64,000 nucleotides of DNA from Gammaproteobacteria bacterium (lineage in GTDB: Bacteria; Pseudomonadota; Gammaproteobacteria; Steroidobacterales; Steroidobacteraceae), in contig JANYHD010000016.1 in NCBI GenBank assembly GCA_025359205.1, positions 81,257 to 145,256 on the forward strand. Reading direction: 5' to 3'. Both the position numbers and the translations under genes were made by a program. The notes under the pieces are model-generated. The model was not told the origin of the DNA, searched no databases, and worked only from the letters and a program-made list of their open reading frames with translations. Positions within the stretch are counted from its first letter, which is position 1. Every line of letters starts with the position of its first letter. Below, piece after piece: positions 29,319 to 37,204 of this stretch.

Positions 29319-29394
29319 TGGCGCTCCCTACGAGATTCGAACTCGTGTTCCAGCCTTGAGAGGGCCGTGTCCTGGGCCTCTAGACGAAGGGAGC
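29319..29394 (-). tRNA. tRNA-Glu (anticodon CTC)
   Basis: A cloverleaf can be drawn on the minus strand: acceptor GCTCCCT/AGGGAGC, D-arm GTCTAGAGGCCCAGGACA typical of glutamate tRNAs, anticodon stem CGGCC/GGCTG with loop CTCTCAA (anticodon CTC at 29358-29360), and T-stem ACGAG/CTCGT with loop TTCGAAT. The discriminator is G and CCA is encoded (29321-29319). It reads GAG codons, which are frequent in this high-GC genome. Confidence 0.95.
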
Positions 29395-29427
29395 GAATCT
29401 CCGGCGGGTGAGGCGAAAAGGCGCGGT

Positions 29428-29455
29428 ATTATAGGCGGCCTCACTGTTTGCTCAA
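29428..29455 (-). promoter_or_regulatory. Promoter of tRNA-Glu
   Basis: On the minus strand, TTGAGC (29455-29450) and a perfect TATAAT (29433-29428) are separated by 16 bp, followed by a GC-rich discriminator (ACCGCGCC) as usual for stable RNA genes. The predicted start near 29421 lies about 27 bp before the mature tRNA end. Confidence 0.7.
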
Positions 29456-29472
29456 GCTAAATCAGGGCTGAT

Positions 29473-31011
29473 TTGAACCAGAATCCGGACCTTTCCGCGG
29501 CCCCGGGTGCGCCGCGCGTCATCCCGCGCTCCGAACACCCGGTCTCACGGACCAATATTTCGCCTAATGCGCTGCGCGTCCTGTACCGCCTCAAGGAAGC
29601 GGGCTTCCAGGCGTTCCTGGTGGGCGGATGCGTGCGCGACATCATCATCGGCCACCACCCGAAGGACTTCGACGTTGCGACAGACGCGCTACCCGAAGAG
29701 CTGCGGCGCCTGTTCCGCAACTGCCGCCTGGTTGGCCGCCGCTTCCGTCTCGCGCACATCGTCTATGGCCGCGAGATCATCGAGGTGGCCACTTTCCGCG
29801 CTGCGAGCGCGCCGCCGCCGACCGAAGAGCCGGTGCCGATGCGTTCGGACAACGAGGCCGAGTTGCTCGAAGAAGAGCTGGCCTCGGGCGACGAGGATCC
29901 GCTCGAGGTCACGACGCCGCTTGACCAGACGCAGCCACTCGAAATTCTCGAGCATGCCGACAGCGGACGCGAGAGCAGGAGCCGCAACTCCGCGCACCGG
30001 GTGCATGACGATCACGGGCGGCTGCTGCGCGACAACATCTACGGCAGCATCGACGCCGACGTGTGGCGGCGCGATTTCACCGTCAATGCGCTCTACTACA
30101 ACATCGCTGATTTCTCGATCTGGGATTATGTCGGCGGCCTCGCCGACATCCAGGCGCAGCGTCTGCGACTGATCGGCGACGTCGAGACGCGCTATCGCGA
30201 GGATCCAGTGCGCATGCTGCGGGCGGCGCGCTTCGAGGCCAAGCTGGGTTTCCAGATCGAGGCCGCGAGCGCGGCGCCGATCGAGCGCCTGCGCGGCCTG
30301 CTGGCGAGCGTGCCGCCGGCACGATTGTTCGACGAGACGGCGAAGCTTTTTCTCACCGGCCATGGCGCCGACAGCTATCGCGTGCTGCGCGCGCGCGGAT
30401 TGTTCGCCGCGCTGTTCCCGGCCGTCGATCGCTATCTCGAAAAGCACCCCGGGAGCCTGGTCGAGGACCTGCTGGTGCAGGGACTGCGCAACACCGACCG
30501 GCGCATCGAGGAAGACAAGCCGGTCACGCCTACCTTCCTGTTTGCGCTGCTGCTTTACGGTCCGATCGCTGCGATCATCGAGTCGCTCCCTCCCAACCGC
30601 TGGCATGAACCGCAGGCGATCCTCGAGGCCTGTGATCAGGCGCTGCGCGAGGCGCAGCAGCGCGTGTCGATTCCGCGCCGCATTGCGCTCGGCGTGCGCG
30701 AGATGTACGCGCTGCAGCCGCGACTTGAGGGCCCGCGCGGGCGCCGGGCGCTGCGCCTGCTCGAGCAACCGCGCTTTCGCGCTGCCTACGACCTGCTGAT
30801 ACTGCGCGCGACGCTCGGGCTGGCCGTGCCGGAAGTGGCGCAGTGGTGGACGACACTGCAGGCGGCTGCGCCGGCAGAGCGCGAGCAGATGGTCGAGGCT
30901 GCTCCAGGCGGCGCGCGTGCGTCGGCCGCGGGCCGGGACGCGGCGCCAGGCTCTGCGACAGGCGCGCCGCGCAGGCGCCGGCGGCGGCGTCCGCGCAGCA
31001 GCGGTGCCTGA
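29473..31011 (+). CDS. pcnB: Poly(A) polymerase I
   Basis: Class II nucleotidyltransferase of 512 residues that adds 3' poly(A) tails and promotes RNA decay. The head domain has FLVGGCVRDIIIGHHPKDFD with the two metal-binding aspartates, and RRDFTVNALYYN follows. The arginine-rich tail RRRRRRPRSS is typical of PcnB rather than CCA-adding enzymes. An acidic insert (about 115-145, EAELLEEELASGDEDPLE) is longer than in E. coli. The start is TTG at 29473 with AGGG upstream; no ATG is available before the catalytic motif. It begins a pcnB-folK-kinase-panB-panC run. Confidence 0.9.
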   Translation: MNQNPDLSAAPGAPRVIPRSEHPVSRTNISPNALRVLYRLKEAGFQAFLVGGCVRDIIIGHHPKDFDVATDALPEELRRLFRNCRLVGRRFRLAHIVYGREIIEVATFRAASAPPPTEEPVPMRSDNEAELLEEELASGDEDPLEVTTPLDQTQPLEILEHADSGRESRSRNSAHRVHDDHGRLLRDNIYGSIDADVWRRDFTVNALYYNIADFSIWDYVGGLADIQAQRLRLIGDVETRYREDPVRMLRAARFEAKLGFQIEAASAAPIERLRGLLASVPPARLFDETAKLFLTGHGADSYRVLRARGLFAALFPAVDRYLEKHPGSLVEDLLVQGLRNTDRRIEEDKPVTPTFLFALLLYGPIAAIIESLPPNRWHEPQAILEACDQALREAQQRVSIPRRIALGVREMYALQPRLEGPRGRRALRLLEQPRFRAAYDLLILRATLGLAVPEVAQWWTTLQAAAPAEREQMVEAAPGGARASAAGRDAAPGSATGAPRRRRRRRPRSSGA

Positions 31012-31027
31012 TTCTCAAGGTTCGCTC

Positions 31028-31516
31028 GTGCATGGCTATCCTGCCTATGTGGGCCTTGGCAGCAACCTGCATGATCCGCCAGCACAGCTGCAGGCCGCCT
31101 TTGCCGCGCTCGCGGAGATTCCGCAGACCAGGCTGGTATGCCGCTCCTCGCTCTATGGTTCCAGCCCGATGGGCCCGGTGGCGCAACCGGATTTCTGCAA
31201 TGCCGTGGCGGGCCTGCTCACCGCGCTCGAACCCGCGCCGCTGCTCGCGGCCTTGCGTGCGATCGAGGAGCGCTTCGGGCGTGAGCGCGCGCGCGTGCGT
31301 TGGGGCGCGCGCGTGATCGACCTCGACCTGCTCATGTACGCCGAGCAGCGCAGCACCGGCCCGCTGCTGACGCTGCCGCACCCCGGCATTGCCGAGCGAA
31401 ACTTCGTGCTGGTCCCATGGCGCGAGTTCGCGCCTGAGCTGTTCGTGCCGGGTCTGGGCCGCGTGGCGGAGCTCGCCGCGCGCGTTTCGACCGACGGACT
31501 GTGGAGCATGGCGTGA
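31028..31516 (+). CDS. folK: 2-amino-4-hydroxy-6-hydroxymethyldihydropteridine pyrophosphokinase
   Basis: Folate biosynthesis enzyme of 162 residues that transfers pyrophosphate from ATP to 6-hydroxymethyl-dihydropterin. N-terminal YVGLGSNL and the signature RWGARVIDLDLLMY are present, with LPHPGIAERNFVLVP near the end. The GTG at 31028 has AAGG about 7 bp upstream. A GTG at 31003 would overlap pcnB and lacks a ribosome site. The last codons overlap the next gene (GTGA). Confidence 0.9.
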   Translation: MHGYPAYVGLGSNLHDPPAQLQAAFAALAEIPQTRLVCRSSLYGSSPMGPVAQPDFCNAVAGLLTALEPAPLLAALRAIEERFGRERARVRWGARVIDLDLLMYAEQRSTGPLLTLPHPGIAERNFVLVPWREFAPELFVPGLGRVAELAARVSTDGLWSMA

Positions 31517-32190
31517 GCCGCTCGCCCGCCGCCCGTGCCCCAGCAAGCGCACATCGATTCATCGTGCTCGAGGGCCCGATCGGCGTCGGCAAGACCAGCC
31601 TGGCCATCAAGCTCGCTGCGAGCCTCGGCGCCGAGCAGGTGCTCGAGCAGGCCGACCAGAATCCCTTCCTCGAGCGTTTCTACCGCAACCCGCGTGCCGG
31701 CGCGCTGCCGGCGCAGCTTTATTTCCTGTTCCAGCGTGCACAGCAGCTCGCCGCGCTCCGCCAGCACGACCTGTTCGCACCGGTGCGCGTCGCGGACTAC
31801 CTGCTCGAAAAGGACCGCCTGTTCGCGCGCGTGACGCTCGACGACGAGGAGTTTCGGCTGTACGAAATGGTCCATCAGCGCCTGGCCGTTGACGTGGCCG
31901 CACCTGATCTGGTGGTGTACCTGCAGGCACCGGTGGACGTGCTGATCGAACGCATCAACCGCCGCGGCATCCGCTACGAGCACTACATCGAGCGTGCCTA
32001 CCTTGAGAAGCTCAACGCTGCCTACGCGCGCTTCTTCCACGAGTATGACGCGGCACCGCTCCTGATCGTCAATGCGGCCGCGATCGATCCGCTGCATAAC
32101 GAGTCGGACTACGAGGAACTGCTGGCCGCCATCAAGAAGATGCAGCGCGGGCGGCTGTACTACAACCCGTTGCGACATAGCGCGCTCTGA
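31513..32190 (+). CDS. Deoxynucleoside kinase family protein
   Basis: P-loop kinase of 225 residues of the deoxyadenosine/deoxycytidine kinase family. The Walker A is IVLEGPIGVGKTSL, the DRx-like lid region follows at IERINRRGIRYEHYIE, and DYLLEKDRLFARVTL matches the ERS/EKDR segment of proteobacterial members. It phosphorylates deoxynucleosides for salvage; substrate preference is not readable. The GTG at 31513 overlaps the folK stop and has GGAG 6 bp upstream; a GTG at 31501 is in frame. The folK-dNK neighbourhood is common in gammaproteobacteria. Confidence 0.85.
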   Translation: MSRSPAARAPASAHRFIVLEGPIGVGKTSLAIKLAASLGAEQVLEQADQNPFLERFYRNPRAGALPAQLYFLFQRAQQLAALRQHDLFAPVRVADYLLEKDRLFARVTLDDEEFRLYEMVHQRLAVDVAAPDLVVYLQAPVDVLIERINRRGIRYEHYIERAYLEKLNAAYARFFHEYDAAPLLIVNAAAIDPLHNESDYEELLAAIKKMQRGRLYYNPLRHSAL

Positions 32191-32265
32191 GCCGCCCCGC
32201 AGGCTGGCACCCGCTGGCCAGGCGCAGTTGCTTACAGGCCTGCACTCCGTCATCCTCAACGCCCT

Positions 32266-33093
32266 ATGTATACGCAGTTGCAGCAGCGCGGTTCGGACCA
32301 TCCGCCGGTGACGATCAACACGCTGGCGCAGATGCGCGCGGCCGGGGAAAAGATCGCGTGCATCACGGCCTACGACGCGAGCTTCGCGGCGCTGGTCGAT
32401 GCGGCCGGCGTCGATGTGGTGCTGGTCGGTGATTCGCTTGGCATGGTGATCCAGGGGCATCACACGACCGTGCCGGTGACCATGGACCAGATGGTCTACC
32501 ACTGTGCCGCGGTCGCGCGTGGCGTGCAGCACGCGTTCCTGATGGCCGACCTGCCGTTTGCGAGCTACACCTCGCGCGAGCTGGCGCTGGCGAACAGCGT
32601 GCGGCTGATGCAGGAGGGCGGGGCACGCATGGTCAAGCTCGAGAGCGGCGCCTCGCAGCTCGACATCGTCGAATACCTCACCAGCCACGACATTGCCGTC
32701 TGTGCGCACCTGGGACTCAAGCCGCAGTCAGTTCACAAGACCGGCGGCTTCCGCGTGCAGGGACGGGAAGAGCAGGCGGCCGCACGCATGCTCGCTGACG
32801 CGCGTGCGCTCGAGGCGGCCGGGGCCGACCTGCTGCTGCTCGAATGCATCCCGGCGGCACTGGGTGGCGAGATCACGCGCGGCGTGCACGTGCCGGTCAT
32901 TGGTATAGGCGCGGGGCCCGACACCGACGGCCAGATCCTCGTGCTCTACGACGTGCTCGATATCATTGCGGGCCGCAAGCCCCGCTTCGTCCGCAATTTC
33001 ATGGTGGACTCGGGCAATTGCCAGGCCGCAGTCGCGGCCTACGTCGCTGCGGTGCGCGGCGCCACTTACCCGGCGCCCGAGCACTGCTTCTGA
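32266..33093 (+). CDS. panB: 3-methyl-2-oxobutanoate hydroxymethyltransferase
   Basis: First enzyme of pantothenate synthesis (275 residues). It transfers a hydroxymethyl group from methylene-tetrahydrofolate to 2-oxoisovalerate. Metal and substrate motifs include CITAYDASFAAL, VGDSLGMVIQGH, VCAHLGLKPQSV and GIGAGPDTDGQILVLYD. It begins 75 bp after the deoxynucleoside kinase and is followed 13 bp later by panC. No panD follows panC in this window. Confidence 0.95.
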   Translation: MYTQLQQRGSDHPPVTINTLAQMRAAGEKIACITAYDASFAALVDAAGVDVVLVGDSLGMVIQGHHTTVPVTMDQMVYHCAAVARGVQHAFLMADLPFASYTSRELALANSVRLMQEGGARMVKLESGASQLDIVEYLTSHDIAVCAHLGLKPQSVHKTGGFRVQGREEQAAARMLADARALEAAGADLLLLECIPAALGGEITRGVHVPVIGIGAGPDTDGQILVLYDVLDIIAGRKPRFVRNFMVDSGNCQAAVAAYVAAVRGATYPAPEHCF

Positions 33094-33106
33094 GTCAGCG
33101 CTGAGC

Positions 33107-33964
33107 ATGGACGTTGCCATCACCGTTGCCGAGGTGCGCGCCCGCGTGCGGGACTGGCGCCAGGCGGGCCTGCGCGTCGCGCTGGTGCCGACCATGGGCA
33201 ATCTGCACGCCGGGCACCTCAGCCTGCTGGCCGCGGCGCGATTCCGGGCCGACCGCGTGATCGCGAGCGTATTCGTCAACCCGTTGCAGTTCGGGCCAGC
33301 CGAGGATTTTGCCGCCTACCCGCGCACCCTGGCCGACGACCAGGGGCTGCTGGACGAGGCGCATTGTGACCTGCTGTTCGCGCCGCCGGTCGAGCAGATT
33401 TATCCGGATGGCGGCGCGCAGCCGACGTTGATTACGGTGCGCAGCCTCAATTCGGTGCTCTGCGGCCAGTTCCGGCCCGGACACTTCGACGGGGTGGTCA
33501 CAGTGGTGGCGAAGCTGTTCAATATCGTCGCGCCCGATGTGGCCGTGTTTGGCGAGAAGGACTTCCAGCAGTTCATTGTCATCCGGCGCATGACGCTCGA
33601 CCTGCAGATTCCGGTCGAGATCATCGGCGCGCCCACCGTGCGAGCGCCGGACGGCCTGGCGCTGAGTTCCCGCAATCGCTACCTGTCGGCGCAGGAGCGG
33701 GCGATCGCGCCGGCGATCCATCGCGCGCTGCAGGCCGCGGTGGAGCGACTCGACGCGGGCGATCGCGACTTCCTCGGCATCGAGAGTGCAGGATGGCAGT
33801 CGCTGGCCGTCGCGGGTCTCCGTCCTGATTACTTCGCGGTGCGCGATGCCGACGATCTGCAGCCGCCACGTGAGGCCAGCCGCGAGTTGGTGGTGCTTAC
33901 CGCGGCGCGCATCGGCAAGGCGCGATTGATCGACAACCTGCGCGTACCGCTCGTCCAGCCCTGA
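33107..33964 (+). CDS. panC: Pantothenate synthetase
   Basis: Ligates pantoate and beta-alanine with ATP (285 residues, normal length). PTMGNLHAGHLSLL is the HIGH-type nucleotide-binding motif, and FGEKDFQQFIVIRRM and LALSSRNRYLS (KMSKS-like loop) are also present. The ATG at 33107 follows panB by 13 bp. It is convergent with queG; the 66-bp gap holds the hairpin GCAGCG-CTT-CGCTGC (33990-34004), which lacks a T-run. Confidence 0.95.
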   Translation: MDVAITVAEVRARVRDWRQAGLRVALVPTMGNLHAGHLSLLAAARFRADRVIASVFVNPLQFGPAEDFAAYPRTLADDQGLLDEAHCDLLFAPPVEQIYPDGGAQPTLITVRSLNSVLCGQFRPGHFDGVVTVVAKLFNIVAPDVAVFGEKDFQQFIVIRRMTLDLQIPVEIIGAPTVRAPDGLALSSRNRYLSAQERAIAPAIHRALQAAVERLDAGDRDFLGIESAGWQSLAVAGLRPDYFAVRDADDLQPPREASRELVVLTAARIGKARLIDNLRVPLVQP

Positions 33965-34030
33965 TATTGTCCGCCGCGACGCGCGGGCGCAGCGCTTCGC
34001 TGCCAGGCGGTGCCGCGCGTCGGCAGCCGC

Positions 34031-35104
34031 TCAGTTGCGGCCGTGCCGCGCCAGCGCCCACAGCGTGTGTTCGCGCACCAACGGCGACGGGTCGGCGCGG
34101 CGCGCCTCGAGTGCCGCGATGACGGCGGCGCCGGTGGCGGCGTTGCCGAGTGCGACGGCGATATTGCGCAGCCAGCGCAGGTATCCCAGGCGGTAAATGG
34201 CCGAGCCGCGCATGCGGGTCTCGAATTCCGGTTCGCTCCAGGCGAACAACTGCACGAGCCGCGGCTCATCGAGGCCATGGCGTACCTTGAAATCCGGATG
34301 GGCGGCGTCGCGTGCGTAGCGGTTCCAGGGACAGACGAGTTGGCAATCGTCGCAGCCGTAGATGCGGTTGCCGATGGCGCCGCGCAGATTTTCCGGGATT
34401 GATCCAGCCAGCTCAATGGTGAGGTAGGAAATGCAGCGGCGCGCATCGAGCTGCCAGGGCGCGACGATGGCGCCGGTCGGGCAGGCGGGGATGCAGGCCG
34501 TGCAGCTGCCGCAGTGCGCGCTGGCAGGCTCGTCGAGCGGCAACTCGAGGTCGGTGTAGATCTCACCCAGGAAGAAATAAGACCCGGCGTCGCGCGCGAT
34601 CAGGTTCGTGTGCTTGCCGATCCAGCCGAGCCCGGCATCGCGCGCCAGCGCCTTTTCGAGCACCGGCGCGCTGTCGGCGTAGACGCGATGGCCGTGGGGC
34701 CTGAGCAACGTGGCCAGGTAGTCGGCCAGCTGCTCCAGCGCCTTGCGCATCAGCCGGTGGTAGTCGCGCCCCAGCGCGTAGCGCGACACGTAGCCGAGCG
34801 AGTCATCGCCCAGCACGGCGTTGGCGTCGCGCGCACCCTGCGGCCAGTAGTCCATGCGTGCGCTGATCACGCGCAGCGTTCCCGGCAACAGTTCGGCGGG
34901 GCGGCTGCGCTTGCTGCCATGGCGCGCCATGTAGTGCATTTCACCGTGCCGGCCCGCGGCCAGCCATTCACCCAGTCGCCGCTCGTCCTCAGCCAGCTCG
35001 ACGCCGGCGATGCCGATGCGCGCGAAGCCGAGCTCGCTGGCGCGGGCGGCCAGCAGGCTGCGGATCGCTTGCGGATCGGGCTTGGTGCTCGCGTGGGTCA
35101 TCAC
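34031..35104 (-). CDS. queG: Epoxyqueuosine reductase
   Basis: Cobalamin- and [4Fe-4S]-dependent enzyme (357 residues) that reduces epoxyqueuosine to queuosine in tRNA. Two ferredoxin-like clusters are visible: CGSCTACIPACPTGAI and CDDCQLVCPWN. The N-terminal DUF1730 region is present and the C-terminal HEAT-like segment is retained. Two consecutive ATG codons (35104 and 35101) are possible starts. It is divergent from nnr, with a 28-bp gap. Confidence 0.93.
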   Translation of the reverse strand: MMTHASTKPDPQAIRSLLAARASELGFARIGIAGVELAEDERRLGEWLAAGRHGEMHYMARHGSKRSRPAELLPGTLRVISARMDYWPQGARDANAVLGDDSLGYVSRYALGRDYHRLMRKALEQLADYLATLLRPHGHRVYADSAPVLEKALARDAGLGWIGKHTNLIARDAGSYFFLGEIYTDLELPLDEPASAHCGSCTACIPACPTGAIVAPWQLDARRCISYLTIELAGSIPENLRGAIGNRIYGCDDCQLVCPWNRYARDAAHPDFKVRHGLDEPRLVQLFAWSEPEFETRMRGSAIYRLGYLRWLRNIAVALGNAATGAAVIAALEARRADPSPLVREHTLWALARHGRN

Positions 35105-35120
35105 TGGAATTCCCGGCCAG

Positions 35121-35126
35121 TATAAT
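35121..35126 (+). promoter_or_regulatory. Perfect -10 element directly before nnr
   Basis: TATAAT lies 6 bp upstream of the nnr ATG (35133). A start site 6-8 bp downstream would fall on the start codon and give a leaderless or near-leaderless transcript. No convincing -35 box is visible. GAGG between them is too close to the ATG for a normal ribosome site. Confidence 0.45.
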
Positions 35127-35132
35127 GAGGCG

Positions 35133-36614
35133 ATGAGCCAGTCCCAGGCACTGTATTCCGTCGCCCAGGTGCGCGGCTTCGATGCCCACGCGATCCGGGA
35201 GCTGGGCGTGCCCGGCTATACGCTGATGCAGCGAGCGGGCGAGGCGGCGCTGCATGCCTTGCGCACATGCTGGCCCACGGCGCAGCGTATCGCGCTGGTC
35301 TGCGGCGGCGGCAACAACGGCGGGGATGGCTACGTGCTGGGCCGCTATGCGCGCGCCGCGGGGTTCGAGGTGAGCGTGTACGCGGCCGTCGCTCTCCCCC
35401 TGTTGCAAGGCGATGCGAAGCGCGCGGCCGATGATTTTCAGGCCGGCGGGGGACCCGTGCAGCCCTTCGCCGGAGCCAGGCTAGCCGACGCCGAAGTGCT
35501 GGTGGATGCTTTGCTGGGGACCGGTGCGCGAGCGCCGCTGCGTCCAGAAATGCTCGCGGCCATTGCAGCCATGAACCGCGCCGGGGTGCCGATACTCGCG
35601 CTCGACCTGCCTTCCGGCCTGGACGGTGATCGCGGCGTCGCCCTCGGTGAGGCCGTGCGCGCGAATGCCACGATCACCTTCGTCGCGCCGAAGGCTGGAT
35701 TGTTCCTGGGCGAGGGTCCGGACTATGCCGGTCGAGTGCTGTGTGATGCGCTGGAACTGCCGCCGCCCTCCGGAGCGGGAAGCGAGCCGGTGATGGAGCG
35801 CATCGAGAAGGCGGAGCTTGCGCGAGTGCTGCCGCGGCGCAGCCGCGGCGCACATAAAGGGGATTTCGGCCGGGTGCTGGTCATTGCGGGCGGCTTAGGG
35901 ATGGCCGGTGCCGCGCGGCTGACGGGCGAAGCCTGCCTGCGTAGCGGTGCTGGGCTGGTGACAGTGGCGACGGCGGCCGAGAACGTCACTGCAATTGTCG
36001 CCGGCCGCCCCGAGCTCATCTGCTTTGGCGCGCGTGCCGCCGGGGATCTCGCCGCGGCGCTGGCGGCAGCGAGCGTGGTGGCAATTGGTCCGGGCCTCGG
36101 CACCAGCGATTGGGCGCGCGCCATGCTTGAGGCCGCGCTCGCCTGCGGCAAGCCGCTGGTGATCGATGCGGATGCGATCAATCTGCTGGCTGCGTCAGGG
36201 AATCGAAAGTTGCCGCAGGCCGTGCTGACGCCGCACCCCGGCGAGGCGGGGCGCCTGCTCGGTAGCAGTGCTGCGGCGGTGCAGGTTGACCGTCCGGCGG
36301 CGCTCCGGCAGCTGGTGGAGCTGACCGGCGCGGTGATCGTGCTCAAGGGCGCAGGGACGCTGGTCGGCGCGCCAGGCCGCATCAACGCGTTGTGCACGCG
36401 CGGGAATCCCGGCATGGCGGCGCCCGGCATGGGCGATGTGCTGACGGGGGCTATCGCCGGGATCCTCGCGCAATGCCGTGACCCCTGGCTTGCCGCGCGC
36501 GCAGCCGTGATGGCGCATGCGCTGGCAGGCGATGACCTGGCGCGCCCGAGCGGCGGCCGCGGCATGCTGGCGCTGGAAGTGGCCGAAGGACTCGCACGCT
36601 GGGTCAATCCTTGA
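35133..36614 (+). CDS. nnr: Bifunctional NAD(P)H-hydrate epimerase / ADP-dependent dehydratase
   Basis: Repairs damaged nicotinamide cofactors (493 residues). The N-terminal YjeF epimerase domain shows VCGGGNNGGDGYVLGRYA and LDLPSGLDGDRG. The C-terminal ribokinase-like dehydratase domain shows HKGDFGRVLVIAGG, LTPHPGEAGRLLG and the conserved GNPGMAAPGMGDVLTGAIAG. The ATG at 35133 is set by family length; the upstream open frame is antisense to queG. The stop overlaps the tsaE start by one base (TGATG). Confidence 0.94.
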   Translation: MSQSQALYSVAQVRGFDAHAIRELGVPGYTLMQRAGEAALHALRTCWPTAQRIALVCGGGNNGGDGYVLGRYARAAGFEVSVYAAVALPLLQGDAKRAADDFQAGGGPVQPFAGARLADAEVLVDALLGTGARAPLRPEMLAAIAAMNRAGVPILALDLPSGLDGDRGVALGEAVRANATITFVAPKAGLFLGEGPDYAGRVLCDALELPPPSGAGSEPVMERIEKAELARVLPRRSRGAHKGDFGRVLVIAGGLGMAGAARLTGEACLRSGAGLVTVATAAENVTAIVAGRPELICFGARAAGDLAAALAAASVVAIGPGLGTSDWARAMLEAALACGKPLVIDADAINLLAASGNRKLPQAVLTPHPGEAGRLLGSSAAAVQVDRPAALRQLVELTGAVIVLKGAGTLVGAPGRINALCTRGNPGMAAPGMGDVLTGAIAGILAQCRDPWLAARAAVMAHALAGDDLARPSGGRGMLALEVAEGLARWVNP

Positions 36615-37099
36615 TGGAGAGTGTGTCGATCGGGCGCGCGCTGCCGGATGCGGCGGCGACCGAGCGGCTCGGCGCGGAGCTGGCGCGTGCGGTCCCGTGG
36701 TCGGCGCCTCAGGCCCTCACCGTATACCTGCAGGGCGACCTGGGCGCGGGCAAGACCACGCTGGTGCGCGGCCTGTTGCGCGAGCTGGGCGTGAGCGGAA
36801 CCGTGCGCAGCCCGAGCTATACGCTGCTCGAGACCTATGAATGTTCCGGCCATCGCGTGTTGCATCTGGATCTGTATCGCCTGGCGGGCAGCGCCGATGT
36901 GGCTGGCCTCGGATTGCGCGATGAGCTGGATCCGGGCGTGCTGCTGCTGATCGAATGGCCGGAGCGTGCCGCCGGGTCGCTCCCGCGCGCAGATCTGATC
37001 GTCGCCTTGTCGACCGTGGGCGAAGGACGGAGTGCCAGAATTGAAGGTCGGGGCACTGCGGGCACGGCCTGGCTCCGTGGCGTCGGGGGCGCCGGGTGA
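36614..37099 (+). CDS. tsaE: tRNA threonylcarbamoyladenosine biosynthesis ATPase TsaE
   Basis: ATPase of 161 residues that works with TsaB and TsaD in t6A37 modification of ANN-decoding tRNAs. It has the P-loop GDLGAGKTTLVRGLL, the switch region VRSPSYTLLETYE, HLDLYRLAG and LLIEWPERA. The ATG at 36614 shares a base with the nnr stop. The nnr-tsaE-amidase-mutL order is conserved in gammaproteobacteria. Confidence 0.94.
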   Translation: MESVSIGRALPDAAATERLGAELARAVPWSAPQALTVYLQGDLGAGKTTLVRGLLRELGVSGTVRSPSYTLLETYECSGHRVLHLDLYRLAGSADVAGLGLRDELDPGVLLLIEWPERAAGSLPRADLIVALSTVGEGRSARIEGRGTAGTAWLRGVGGAG

Positions 37100-37102
37100 A
37101 TC

Positions 37103-37136
37103 CAGAATCGAATGGAGTTAGATTCTGTAGCTCCAT
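37103..37136 (+). other. Interleaved inverted repeats (possible RNA pseudoknot)
   Basis: CAGAATC (37103-37109) pairs with GATTCTG (37121-37127). ATGGAG (37112-37117), which lies in that loop, pairs with CTCCAT (37131-37136). The two stems interleave, so they either form an H-type pseudoknot or compete as alternative hairpins. They begin 4 bp after the tsaE stop in an unusually AT-rich gap before the amidase gene. No T-run follows, so it does not look like a terminator. Confidence 0.5.
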
Positions 37137-37204
37137 GATTAGTATTGAATAATTATCTGGCGAAGCATAGAGTTCGGGCCATCGTGCCGGTCACCCGCCA
37201 TCGC

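Noticed and set aside
27536..29394. Prophage or integrative element at tRNA-Glu
   Set aside because: No integrase, phage gene or repeat of the tRNA 3' end was found nearby.
33990..34004. Hairpin GCAGCG-CTT-CGCTGC between panC and queG as a terminator
   Set aside because: The stem is short and no T-run follows on either strand; it may be incidental in GC-rich DNA.
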